Shown: positions 7,941 to 16,024 of the stretch, piece by piece
Layout of the letters: each line of letters starts with the position of its first letter
How positions within the stretch are numbered: the stretch's first letter is position 1
Origin: Victivallaceae bacterium
Lineage (GTDB): Bacteria > Verrucomicrobiota > Lentisphaeria > Victivallales > Victivallaceae
Assembly (NCBI GenBank): GCA_021647315.1
Contig: JAKIUY010000023.1
Location: 1 to 46,810, forward strand
DNA: 46,810 bases
Direction: 5' to 3'
The notes under the pieces: generated by a model
What the model was told of the DNA's origin: nothing
Seen by the model: only the letters and a program-made list of their open reading frames with translations
Database searches by the model: none
Made by a program: the position numbers and the translations under genes

Positions 7941-10139
7941 GTGATAAAAAGAATCTTCAGCCGTCTGCCACTGTTATTACTGGCGGGCACTTTGCTACTT
8001 ACAGTATCCTGTGAAACAGCTAAGCCTGCCCCCCAGAAAAAAGGAAAAAATCCCAAAGAAAAAATTAAATTCCCCGAGTTAGATACACCGGAAATTCTAC
8101 GTGGAACAGCAGTTGAAGAGGTCAAAGCTGATAAGAAAATAACTTCAGAAGAAGATCGGGTAATTGATATATCTTCGGTTGTCGACAAGCAACAACAACA
8201 GAAAAAAACATCACCAAAAAAACAATTCCTCGACCGTTTCCTGCGCGGTAAATCAGCCGAAGAAAAACTGAAAGCAAATATTAATTTCGATGGCACCTCT
8301 ATTATTGATGTCGTTCCAGTCTTCTCATCTATCCTTGAGTTCAACTACCTGCTTGACCCAGAGGTACGAGGCTCAACAACCATGTTCATCGATACCGAAA
8401 TGAGCCGTCGTGAACTGTGGCAACTGTTTATTCAGGTTTTGCGCCTGAGCGGGGCTTACTGTTACATCGATGACAACATGGTTAATATTATCCCTTTCTC
8501 CAAACTGCCACAACAGAAACGACTCGACATCGGCACCTCTCCCAGCGGTGACTCTGAAACCCTCTTTTATGAATTTAAAAATGGTTCGAGCAAAATAGCA
8601 GTAAAAGAAATTAAGCCGTTCTTAAGTACTGGCGCATCAGTTATCGATATTTCACGCCAAAACGCCTTAATGATAATTGATACACCAAGCAATATCCCCA
8701 AGCTGTACCGCCTGTTAAAAATGCTCGACATCAGAGAAAAAAATGGCTGGCGGCGCACTGTCATCCACTGTGGCAATGTTTCTCCATCACAAATCATTGA
8801 TGAACTCAGGGAGATAATGCCCATTCTCGGCTTCCCGGTCTCAGACGGCAAAAAACCGGAGCCCGGTGCTATTATTCTAACCAGCATCGACCGTTTGCAG
8901 GTTATTGTCGCCTCCGCAGCCAACGATGAAGCTCTGAAGGAGCTTGAAAAATGGACTAAACTGCTTGACCGCTCCGATACCGGGGAGCAGGAGCGTATCT
9001 ATGTCTACAAAGTTTTCAATGGCAAAGCATCCGAACTTATTCAGGCAGTCTCTGTTATTTTCAATACCGAAGGTGCCACTATGGCAACTGGCAGCAAAAA
9101 CAGCAGTGCTAAACAATTTAAAGGCTCCACTCCTAAAACCGCATCCAAGAAAAAGAAAACTGAAGTTAAAAACAAAAGTGTCTTTGAAGTACCAATTAAA
9201 ATTTTTGCTGATGCTGTTAATAACCGCTTAGTTATTCGTACCACGCCACGCACTTACGCCATGCTACGAGCCCTGCTCACCAGACTTGATACCGTGCCGG
9301 CGCAAGTATTGCTCCAAGTTATGATTGCGGAGGTAACACTCGAAGATGGCAGTAACTTCGGGGTTGAATTTGGTTATAAAGGCTACAGCTCCAGAACCAT
9401 AAATACCGTCGGCACCAATTACAAAAACATGACGAGCTCCGCTACCGACTTCGGACTCAGCTACCTGCTGGAGAGCAAAAACAACAAAGACACTTTCATC
9501 GACCTCCAGGCACTGGCAGGCAGAACCGAGGTAAAGGTGATCTCCAGTCCGCAACTGCTGGTCAAAAGTCATACCGAGGCGAAAATATCCATTGGTGATA
9601 AAGTGCCGATTATAACATCTTCCATAACTGATACGCAATCATCAGATGCAAATAACACCTCAGTAAAAAATGAAATCCAATATCAGGACACCGGGATCAT
9701 TCTTAATATAACGCCACACGTCACCAAGGGCAATCTCATTGAAATTGAGCTTGAACAAACCGTTTCAGATGCCATCCCGACCACCTCGTCAACCATCAAT
9801 TCACCAACCATCCAGGAACGCATTCTTAAAACATCAATGTCACTGCGTAATGGCAAAACCGTAATTATCGGCGGGCTTATTAGGGAAAAAACAGAAAACA
9901 CTCTGGAATCAATGCCAATGATTATTGATATTCCGTTTCTTCGCCATCTGACGGGTAACACGGTAAAAAAGGTCAAACGCATTGAAATGCTTATTTTTAT
10001 TACCGGCTATATCGTTCAGGAAGACACCGAACTGGATAAACTGCTAGCACGTTATCGTAAATCAGTTGAAGTACTGAAAAAAATTCAACCTCTTCCGAAA
10101 AAACCGGATGAAACAAAGATTGGGTCATGGCTGTGGTAG
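7941..10139 (+). CDS. gspD: type II secretion secretin GspD (lipoprotein)
   Basis: Outer-membrane channel of the T2SS. The 732-residue protein starts with GTG after AAGGAG and has a lipoprotein signal peptide with lipobox LTVSC (Cys24), so it may reach the outer membrane without a pilotin. After a charged linker come the N0/STN-like region (about 110-185), N1-N3 modules with a Lys/Ser-rich insert in N3 (near 385-410), and the secretin barrel (about 460-700) with GRTEVKVISSPQLLV, NGKTVIIGGLI and a VPxxGDIPxLG-like PMIIDIPFLRHLTGN segment. It overlaps the start of gspE by 13 bases. Confidence 0.93.
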   Translation: MIKRIFSRLPLLLLAGTLLLTVSCETAKPAPQKKGKNPKEKIKFPELDTPEILRGTAVEEVKADKKITSEEDRVIDISSVVDKQQQQKKTSPKKQFLDRFLRGKSAEEKLKANINFDGTSIIDVVPVFSSILEFNYLLDPEVRGSTTMFIDTEMSRRELWQLFIQVLRLSGAYCYIDDNMVNIIPFSKLPQQKRLDIGTSPSGDSETLFYEFKNGSSKIAVKEIKPFLSTGASVIDISRQNALMIIDTPSNIPKLYRLLKMLDIREKNGWRRTVIHCGNVSPSQIIDELREIMPILGFPVSDGKKPEPGAIILTSIDRLQVIVASAANDEALKELEKWTKLLDRSDTGEQERIYVYKVFNGKASELIQAVSVIFNTEGATMATGSKNSSAKQFKGSTPKTASKKKKTEVKNKSVFEVPIKIFADAVNNRLVIRTTPRTYAMLRALLTRLDTVPAQVLLQVMIAEVTLEDGSNFGVEFGYKGYSSRTINTVGTNYKNMTSSATDFGLSYLLESKNNKDTFIDLQALAGRTEVKVISSPQLLVKSHTEAKISIGDKVPIITSSITDTQSSDANNTSVKNEIQYQDTGIILNITPHVTKGNLIEIELEQTVSDAIPTTSSTINSPTIQERILKTSMSLRNGKTVIIGGLIREKTENTLESMPMIIDIPFLRHLTGNTVKKVKRIEMLIFITGYIVQEDTELDKLLARYRKSVEVLKKIQPLPKKPDETKIGSWLW

Positions 10140-11794
10140 AAAAATCTACAGACGTTCGTCTGGCTTATACGGCTTCAAACTCCGCGCCTGACGGCAACAG
10201 TTTCAGGTTGAATGGAACAATGCTCGCGACTCTGAAAAAGCGTCTGGAAGCCTACGTGCCTGATTATCAGGAAAAAATAGCCACAAGCTCCCGCCGGACA
10301 GTTGATTGGAACTTGTGTAGCGACGGACGTCTGTCCGAGGCTGACCTGCTGGGTATCTATCTTGATGCCACCGAACTGCCGACCATGGATGAAGAGCTGC
10401 TCTCCGAACCGGAAATTCAGCCGAATATTCCACTTGAATATCTCAACAGTAACTGCTGTTTAATCTCTCAACCGGAAGAGGGTAAAACAGAAATCTTTGT
10501 CTGCGATCCATATTCTATCGAACAACAGGCATATCTGTTCAGTAGAATTCATAACTGCACAACAACATTTTTTCTCGTGCGTCGCAGTACCATCGAACGC
10601 ATTCTGTCCCAGTTATCAACCAGCGGTTTAAATAGCGAAATAAAATCAGACGAAGATGAAGAAACCCTCCGTTCACTGGCTGGCGAAGCAAAAATAGTCC
10701 GGCTGGTCAATGAGATGTTTTCACGTGCCACCGAACAACGCGCCAGTGACATTCATATTGAACCGGAAGAAAAGAATCTCCAAATCAGGTTCCGGATTGA
10801 TGGTATTCTGCATAACTATATCAGCTGTCCGTTATCTCAGGCTCCGGCTATCGCATCCCGGATTAAACTGCTCAGTGGTCTGAATATAGCTGAAAACCGC
10901 CTACCGCAAGACGGACGCACCAATATCCGGCTCGGCGGTCAGGAAATTGACCTGAGAACCAGTACCATACCAACCATCCTCGGCGAAAGTATCGTGCTAC
11001 GCATTCTGCGCAAAGAAGCATTGAGTTTCGACTTGAAGGTTATCGGCATGGATGCGGATACCGAGCAGGATTTTGAACAAATGATCAAAGCCCCGCATGG
11101 GATTATTTTGGTGGTCGGTCCAACCGGTAGCGGCAAAACCACCACCCTCTACAGTGTAATGAATCAACTCAACGACCATCAACGGAAAATCATCACCATC
11201 GAGGATCCGGTTGAATATAAATTCACCGGCATGAGCCAAATGCAGGTCAACCCTAAAATAGGTCTGACATTTGCCGATGGCCTGCGCCATATCGTCCGCC
11301 AGGATCCCGACATCATTCTGGTAGGTGAAATACGTGACAACGAAACAGCCGCCATTGCCATCAATGCCGCCTTGACCGGACATCTGGTCTTCAGCACCCT
11401 TCATACCAATGATGCGGCCGGTGCCATCAGCCGCCTGGTCGATATGGGAGTAGAAAATTTTCTCCTCGCCTCAGCACTTCACGGCGTGCTTTCACAGCGT
11501 CTGGTCAGAACCATCTGCCAAACCTGCAATGGCAGTGGTGTAAATATGAATGTCACCGGCAATAAATGCCGTAAATGCAGTGGTACCGGTTTCTTCGGCC
11601 GAACCGGTATCTTTGAACTGTTGAATGTTAATGAAAATATCCGTCAGGCAATTATGCGTAACGCCTCGAGTACAGAAATAGCCGAACTGGCTGTTACCAA
11701 CGGTATGATTCCCCTAAATGACGCAGGGCAGAGAAAGGTTGATCAGGGTATGACCACCACAACCGAAATAGTCAAATCCACCATTGATATCTGA
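10127..11794 (+). CDS. gspE: type II secretion ATPase GspE
   Basis: Cytoplasmic hexameric ATPase that powers pseudopilus assembly. The 555-residue protein has a divergent N-terminal domain (about 1-180) and a C-terminal motor with Walker A GPTGSGKT (331-338), Asp box TIEDPVEY, Walker B ILVGEIRD and His box HLVFSTLHTND. A tetracysteine zinc site (CQTCNG ... CRKCSG) is present, as expected for GspE and not for PilT. Translation is probably coupled to gspD through the overlap. Confidence 0.95.
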   Translation: MAVVEKSTDVRLAYTASNSAPDGNSFRLNGTMLATLKKRLEAYVPDYQEKIATSSRRTVDWNLCSDGRLSEADLLGIYLDATELPTMDEELLSEPEIQPNIPLEYLNSNCCLISQPEEGKTEIFVCDPYSIEQQAYLFSRIHNCTTTFFLVRRSTIERILSQLSTSGLNSEIKSDEDEETLRSLAGEAKIVRLVNEMFSRATEQRASDIHIEPEEKNLQIRFRIDGILHNYISCPLSQAPAIASRIKLLSGLNIAENRLPQDGRTNIRLGGQEIDLRTSTIPTILGESIVLRILRKEALSFDLKVIGMDADTEQDFEQMIKAPHGIILVVGPTGSGKTTTLYSVMNQLNDHQRKIITIEDPVEYKFTGMSQMQVNPKIGLTFADGLRHIVRQDPDIILVGEIRDNETAAIAINAALTGHLVFSTLHTNDAAGAISRLVDMGVENFLLASALHGVLSQRLVRTICQTCNGSGVNMNVTGNKCRKCSGTGFFGRTGIFELLNVNENIRQAIMRNASSTEIAELAVTNGMIPLNDAGQRKVDQGMTTTTEIVKSTIDI

Positions 11795-11804
11795 TATCCA
11801 ATTT

Positions 11805-11904
11805 TGAACATAACCGGCTCCGCTGGAACTTTTTAGACAGGATTGACAAGATTTTTTTTACTTTATCCTGTTTATCCTGTTTATCCTGTCAAAATACAAT
11901 TTCC
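11805..11904 (+). repeat. ACAGGAT-type dispersed repeat, copy 2
   Basis: A 100-bp element beginning TGAACATAACCGGC, with a short hairpin (CCGGCTCCGCTGG), TTTTTAGACAGGATTGACAAGAT, an A/T tract and three TTTATCCTG units. It starts ten bases after the gspE stop. The intergenic stretch 11795-12135 contains no gene: it holds this element, the hairpin pair at 11917-11962 and AT-rich sequence before gspF. Confidence 0.85.
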
Positions 11905-11916
11905 TTTATTCGCAGA

Positions 11917-11962
11917 CGGGAGGCTGCTCCCGCCTTAAATGTGGGAGCGACGTCCCCGTCGC
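11917..11962. repeat. double-hairpin palindromic element
   Basis: Two adjacent GC-rich stem-loops: CGGGAG-CTG-type loop-CTCCCG (11917-11932) and GCGACG-TCCC-CGTCGC (11947-11962). There is no T-tract, so it looks more like a REP-type element than a terminator. Confidence 0.7.
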
Positions 11963-12135
11963 GAATTGTTTTGGTATCATCTCTATTTCCTACAGATAAA
12001 GATTTCTGAAGTTGCTATACCACCTGTATAGTTTTTCACAAAAAGCCGGACAGTTAGGATATTTCAAGCTTAAGATACTTGACATAAGCTGAGTGAAGTC
12101 TATATTCAGAGAGATAATAATAAGGCAAATATTTG

Positions 12136-13335
12136 ATGGGTATTCATAAGTATAAAATTTCAGACGCGACAGGCGCAATTCGTGAAATCGTAATTGAAGG
12201 AGATTCGGAAGCGGATGCCCTGAATAGATTACGTCGTCGCGGCTTAACCCCATTGCGTTACCTGGGAACAACCTCAGGCGAGTCGCAACAGGCAAGCCGT
12301 TTCAGTTTGCGTAAAAAATTCAATGTTTATGATTTTACCGACCGTCTGGCTCCACTGCTCAAGGCTCATATCCCACTTGAACGGGCTTTGGAGATTATTG
12401 CATCCGGCATAACAGAGTCCAAGGAACGGGAAATAGTTATTTCACTGCGTCGCGGTCTGCATGAAGGAAAAAAGTTTTCCGAATTAATCCGCAACAGTGA
12501 AGGGGGCTTCCCACGCCTCTACGCCAATCTGGTTGAAACTGGCGAAAGTACCGGTTGCCTGCCTGAAATTATTTTAGAGTTGCAGCGTTTCATGAACGAA
12601 AGCCGTGGTATGAAAGAGTTTATCATCAGCAGTTCAATCTATCCACTGATTATTCTTTCAGTTTCATTCGGAGTACTTATTCTTATTTTTACAGTATTCA
12701 TACCGCGATTTTCAAAGGTTTTCATTGATATGGGCAAAGAGCTGCCACTGTCAACAACAATATTAATGGAAATCGGGAATTGGGTAATTGCATTATGGTG
12801 GATATGGCCACTGTTGATTATCAGTGCCGTGATACTGCGACAACGAATTAAACACGATACCGTTATGCGTTACCGCTGGGATGGTTTTGTTTTAAAACTA
12901 CCACTGCTGGGCAGTATGATAGCAGCCACCGATATGAACCGTTTTATCCACACTACCGCAATTCTGCTGAAAAATCATGTCAAGCTGCTCGATACCGTAG
13001 AAATAGGTCAACGGATAATCCAGAATTCATATATTAGAAAAACTTTCAACGGTCTTAATCAGGAACTTAGAAATGGCGTTCCGCTCTCCGACGCACTAAA
13101 GAAAAGTCCCTATATGCCGACTGATGCGGTTCAGATGCTGAAGGTTGGCGAAGAATCTGGGGCAATGGGCGAAATGCTCGGGGAAGCTTCAGAAAACCTC
13201 AATAACCGGATGAAGGTAAAAGTACAACGTCTATTAGCACTGTTTGAGCCAGCAATAATTTTAATGCTGGCCTCCATCATCACAATGGTGGTACTGTCAA
13301 TATTTATGGCTATTATGGAGATGAATGAGTTGTAG
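12136..13335 (+). CDS. gspF: type II secretion platform protein GspF
   Basis: Polytopic inner-membrane platform protein that works with GspE. At 399 residues it has the normal family length. After a short N-terminal region it has two repeated GspF domains (about 68-190 and 270-395), each with the helical signature (LAPLLKAHIPLERALEII and the equivalent TTAILLKNHVKLLDTVEIG), and transmembrane segments near 170-195, 218-238 and 375-398. A TTG sits directly before the ATG; ATG at 12136 is preferred, with an AAGG upstream. Confidence 0.93.
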   Translation: MGIHKYKISDATGAIREIVIEGDSEADALNRLRRRGLTPLRYLGTTSGESQQASRFSLRKKFNVYDFTDRLAPLLKAHIPLERALEIIASGITESKEREIVISLRRGLHEGKKFSELIRNSEGGFPRLYANLVETGESTGCLPEIILELQRFMNESRGMKEFIISSSIYPLIILSVSFGVLILIFTVFIPRFSKVFIDMGKELPLSTTILMEIGNWVIALWWIWPLLIISAVILRQRIKHDTVMRYRWDGFVLKLPLLGSMIAATDMNRFIHTTAILLKNHVKLLDTVEIGQRIIQNSYIRKTFNGLNQELRNGVPLSDALKKSPYMPTDAVQMLKVGEESGAMGEMLGEASENLNNRMKVKVQRLLALFEPAIILMLASIITMVVLSIFMAIMEMNEL

Positions 13336-13349
13336 GGCTTGGGGCTTGG

Positions 13350-13374
13350 ATGCAGCCTGCGGCTTCCAGGCGCA
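13350..13374. repeat. stem-loop after gspF
   Basis: Inverted arms ATGC-A-GCCTG and CAGGC-GCAT around a seven-base loop. No T-tract follows, so this is probably a palindromic repeat. The region up to gspG then contains GTGTTTAGTG / TTTTCGTGGTTAAA-type sequence of the kind found in intergenic repeats. Confidence 0.55.
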
Positions 13375-13510
13375 TCGGCAATCTATTAACCGCTGTTTTC
13401 GTGTGTTTAGTGCTTTTCGTGGTTAAAAATATTTTGGGTTACGACTTTGCAACTCTAAGTCTATAATAGATGTAACGATAAAAATTGTAAAAAATTAAAG
13501 GAATAAAATT

Positions 13511-13948
13511 ATGAAAAAACAACAGACATCAAGATCAAAAAAACAAAGAAGAAGCTATTTCTCATTGATGGAGATTATCGTGGCTTTGGCAATTATTGCC
13601 CTACTGGCTTCAATTGCCACCCCGCTCTATTTCCGTCACCTGCGCAAAGCTAAAATCAGCACCGCAAAATCTCAGATTAGAATGTTCGAACAAGCTCTAG
13701 TCGACTACCGGTTGGATGTCGGGAAACTGCCTGATGAATCAAATGGTTTAAAAGCCCTGGTTGAAAATGTTTCAGGTGATGAAAAATGGGATGGCCCTTA
13801 CCTTAAACGGCTGCCGCTGGATCCATGGAGTAATGATTATATTTATACTATTCCCGGAGAAAACAGTGAATATGAAATCAAAAGTTATGGCAGTGACGGT
13901 CAACCCGGCGGTGAAAAAGATGCCGCCGATATTAGCAGCAATCAGTAA
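13511..13948 (+). CDS. gspG: major pseudopilin GspG
   Basis: Main subunit of the T2SS pseudopilus. The 145-residue precursor has a basic leader (KKQRRSY) and then FSLMEIIVALAIIALLASIATP, with Glu at +5 of the mature protein. The C-terminal part is diagnostic: LPLDPWSNDYIYTIPG and SYGSDGQPGGEKDAADI form the calcium-binding loop. The residue before the predicted cleavage point is Tyr, not the usual Gly. Confidence 0.94.
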   Translation: MKKQQTSRSKKQRRSYFSLMEIIVALAIIALLASIATPLYFRHLRKAKISTAKSQIRMFEQALVDYRLDVGKLPDESNGLKALVENVSGDEKWDGPYLKRLPLDPWSNDYIYTIPGENSEYEIKSYGSDGQPGGEKDAADISSNQ

Positions 13949-14064
13949 TTGCATTATTTAGCTAGGACGCCCAATAAAAAGTCTGTACTCCAACAAAAAA
14001 CAACATCTGCATAATCTTTTTGTGTAACGTCGGACAATAGTCTCTATAATCGCCAAACAGTATT

Positions 14065-14589
14065 ATGATAAAAAGATATAAAAAACGATATTTTTCACTG
14101 CTTGAACTGATTGTCGTGATTGCGATTATCATGCTGGTCGCAGGCATCACAGTCAGTCAGGTCGGACGCTTGCCATCCTTTGCTTCACTGGAGAACAATG
14201 CCTTCCAAGTCAAAGCACTTTTTATTGCCGCCGGACTGCGCGCAACATCAACCGGGACAGCGCAAACTATAACCTATTCAACAACAAGCCATACTTTTAC
14301 TCTGGACGAAATGACGGTTGACGATGAAGCAATGCCAAATAAAATAATAGAATTCAGTTTGACCAACGGTGCGCAAGCTACATTTTATGCTATTAACGAC
14401 TCAACCATACCTGCAGCCGAAACCGGCAATCCAGGTGACGCGACATTCACCTGTTTCCCTGATGGCCTTATTTCCGGCCCGGATATTGAGCTTAAACTAC
14501 GCAAACACAGACTGAAAATGCACATTTCCCCCCTTACAGGTGCAATAAGAATTATCCAACCAGACAGTGACGGGGAGTATAAATTATAA
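14065..14589 (+). CDS. gspH: minor pseudopilin GspH-like
   Basis: A 174-residue class III prepilin. The leader MIKRYKKRY is followed by FSLLELIVVIAIIMLVAGITVSQVG and a beta-rich C-terminal domain of GspH/FimT type. Position between gspG and gspI supports the minor-pseudopilin role. It has Tyr at the -1 cleavage position. The stop codon overlaps the gspI ATG by one base (TAATG). Confidence 0.8.
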   Translation: MIKRYKKRYFSLLELIVVIAIIMLVAGITVSQVGRLPSFASLENNAFQVKALFIAAGLRATSTGTAQTITYSTTSHTFTLDEMTVDDEAMPNKIIEFSLTNGAQATFYAINDSTIPAAETGNPGDATFTCFPDGLISGPDIELKLRKHRLKMHISPLTGAIRIIQPDSDGEYKL

Positions 14590-15020
14590 TGACAAAACGG
14601 ACAAAACGGATATTGCCGGAATATCGAACATCAGACGTACTAAAATTTACGATGATTGAAACCGTCATTGCACTCGGGGTACTGCTACTTGCCATGTCTG
14701 CGGTATTCGGTACCATCGCGGCATCTCAACAACGGGTTATCAGAGCCGAAAAGAGATGGGCGAAACAGCACATGTTAACCCAGGCAGCCGAGTATTTTCT
14801 CCTTGCACCGCCAAGAACGACAATACCACAGACAATTTTTCCTTTCAGCGACTACCAGGCTTTTTGCGAGTACAGTGAGCCTAAAGAGTTACCTGAAACA
14901 GTCGATGCAATCAGCGGCAGTTGGAAACTGGTGGCAATGAAAATAATTCTGAACTCTAATGCGGATGGCAAAACAGTCAATTCCATCACTTTGGACCGGA
15001 TAGTGAAAACTAACGACTAA
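14589..15020 (+). CDS. gspI: minor pseudopilin GspI-like
   Basis: A 143-residue protein with a 20-residue leader ending LK before FTMIETVIALGVLLLAMSAVFGTIAASQQ, then an amphipathic helix (AEKRWAKQHMLTQAAEYFLL) as in GspI. It would form the pseudopilus tip with GspJ and GspK. Lys occupies the -1 cleavage position. Its TAA stop is supplied by the ACTAACG array that begins at 15009. Confidence 0.8.
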   Translation: MTKRTKRILPEYRTSDVLKFTMIETVIALGVLLLAMSAVFGTIAASQQRVIRAEKRWAKQHMLTQAAEYFLLAPPRTTIPQTIFPFSDYQAFCEYSEPKELPETVDAISGSWKLVAMKIILNSNADGKTVNSITLDRIVKTND

Positions 15021-15071
15021 CGACTAACGACTAACGACTAACGACTAACGACTAACGACTAACGACTAACG
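15009..15071 (+). repeat. nine perfect ACTAACG heptads over the gspI stop codon
   Basis: Nine uninterrupted copies of the 7-mer ACTAACG. The first copies encode the last residues of GspI, and the TAA at 15018-15020 ends it. Because seven is not a multiple of three, the array places a stop in every reading frame. The gene-free stretch 15021-15382 consists of this array, the inverted ACAGGAT element and the three-hairpin element. Confidence 0.97.
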
Positions 15072-15098
15072 GTTATAATGAAATATTTTAACTTAATA

Positions 15099-15230
15099 GG
15101 AAATTGTATTTAAACAGGATAAACAGGATAAAGTAAAAAAATCTTGTCAATCTTGCGTGTCTCGCCATAGCTCGAAGAGTGACGGTTGGTTAATCCTGTC
15201 TAAAAAGTTCCGGCAAAGCCGGTTATATTT
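15099..15230 (-). repeat. ACAGGAT-type dispersed repeat, copy 3 (inverted, with insert)
   Basis: Reverse complement of the element at 11805-11904, running from GGAAATTGTATTTAAACAGGAT to TAAAAAGTTCCGGCAAAGCC. It carries an extra ~38 bp at about 15153-15190 (GTGTCTCGCCATAGCTCGAAGAG) absent from the other two copies. That insert resembles the sequence just past the ispF stop (221-247). Confidence 0.85.
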
Positions 15231-15274
15231 AAAACTACTGGAAACAGTTCATGATTTTATGGAACGAAAAACCA

Positions 15275-15367
15275 GCTCTGCAAGAGCGAAATTCAATAGT
15301 CCAGGGCAACCCCCTGGGTATATGGTTTCCAAAAGTAAAACAAGTTCTGAAAGAACAAAATAAAATT
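15275..15367 (+). repeat. three-hairpin repeat, copy 1 (upstream of gspJ)
   Basis: Three stem-loops in a row: GCTCT-GCA-AGAGC (15275-15287), CCAGGG-CAACC-CCCTGG (15301-15317) and GTTCT-GAA-AGAAC (15344-15356), separated by GAAATTCAATAGT and a T/A-rich spacer. It matches 16135-16224 in order, spacing and linker sequence. Confidence 0.9.
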
Positions 15368-15382
15368 AGTCTGTTCAAACAG

Positions 15383-16024
15383 ATGCGACTTAAGCCACAA
15401 AACTTTACTTTACTTGAAGTTGTTCTGGCTCTGGCAATTTTTATGCTGGTTACCTCGATCGCGGTCATGGCTCTAACTTCGACCGGACGTACCTTGCGCA
15501 AAGTAACCGCAGCTGACAAACGCCTGGAAGAACGGCAACTGATCGACCGTCTGGTCAACCGAGCCTTTAAAAATGCCGTAAACTTCACCTGGCAAGACAG
15601 TAATCTGCAACAACAAATGATATTCAGCGGCAAACAAAACGAACTGCTGATCTGTTACCTGCACCGCATCGATCCGGCTAAAAATTCAGCTATCCGTTTT
15701 CTGAAATTATTTATGGATGAAGACAATTTGATGGCAGAATACAGTGCTACACCAATACTGCCATGGCTGAACAGCCCAGAAACCGCAACTCGTGAAGTTA
15801 TCGCGACCGGCATCAGCAATCTCTCATTTTCCTATGCCGACATCGACCAGACCTCTAAACAGATAAACATCGTAGGTAACTGGGATAACGAAACTACGCC
15901 ATATATTCCTCCTGGTATCCAGCTCGAATTGGAATGGCAAGACGGCACTACAGATGTCTGGTTCCGCAGAACGGCCGGTGCTGGCTATGGACAGCAGTTA
16001 GGACGCAGGAGGTATAAACAATGA
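15383..16024 (+). CDS. gspJ: minor pseudopilin GspJ-like
   Basis: Minor pseudopilin of the tip complex. From the ATG at 15383 the product is 213 residues: leader MRLKPQN, then FTLLEVVLALAIFMLVTSIAVMAL and a GspJ-type beta domain with a WQDGTTDVWFRR C-terminal strand. The frame is open upstream to an ATG at 15251, but that segment is encoded by the three-hairpin repeat, giving a 51-residue leader; 15383 has no good ribosome-binding site, so the start is uncertain. Asn is at the -1 cleavage position. The stop overlaps the gspK ATG (ATGA). Confidence 0.82.
   Translation: MRLKPQNFTLLEVVLALAIFMLVTSIAVMALTSTGRTLRKVTAADKRLEERQLIDRLVNRAFKNAVNFTWQDSNLQQQMIFSGKQNELLICYLHRIDPAKNSAIRFLKLFMDEDNLMAEYSATPILPWLNSPETATREVIATGISNLSFSYADIDQTSKQINIVGNWDNETTPYIPPGIQLELEWQDGTTDVWFRRTAGAGYGQQLGRRRYKQ

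Noticed and set aside
15009..15071. CRISPR-like array
   Set aside because: Units are 7 bp with no spacers; this is a simple tandem repeat.
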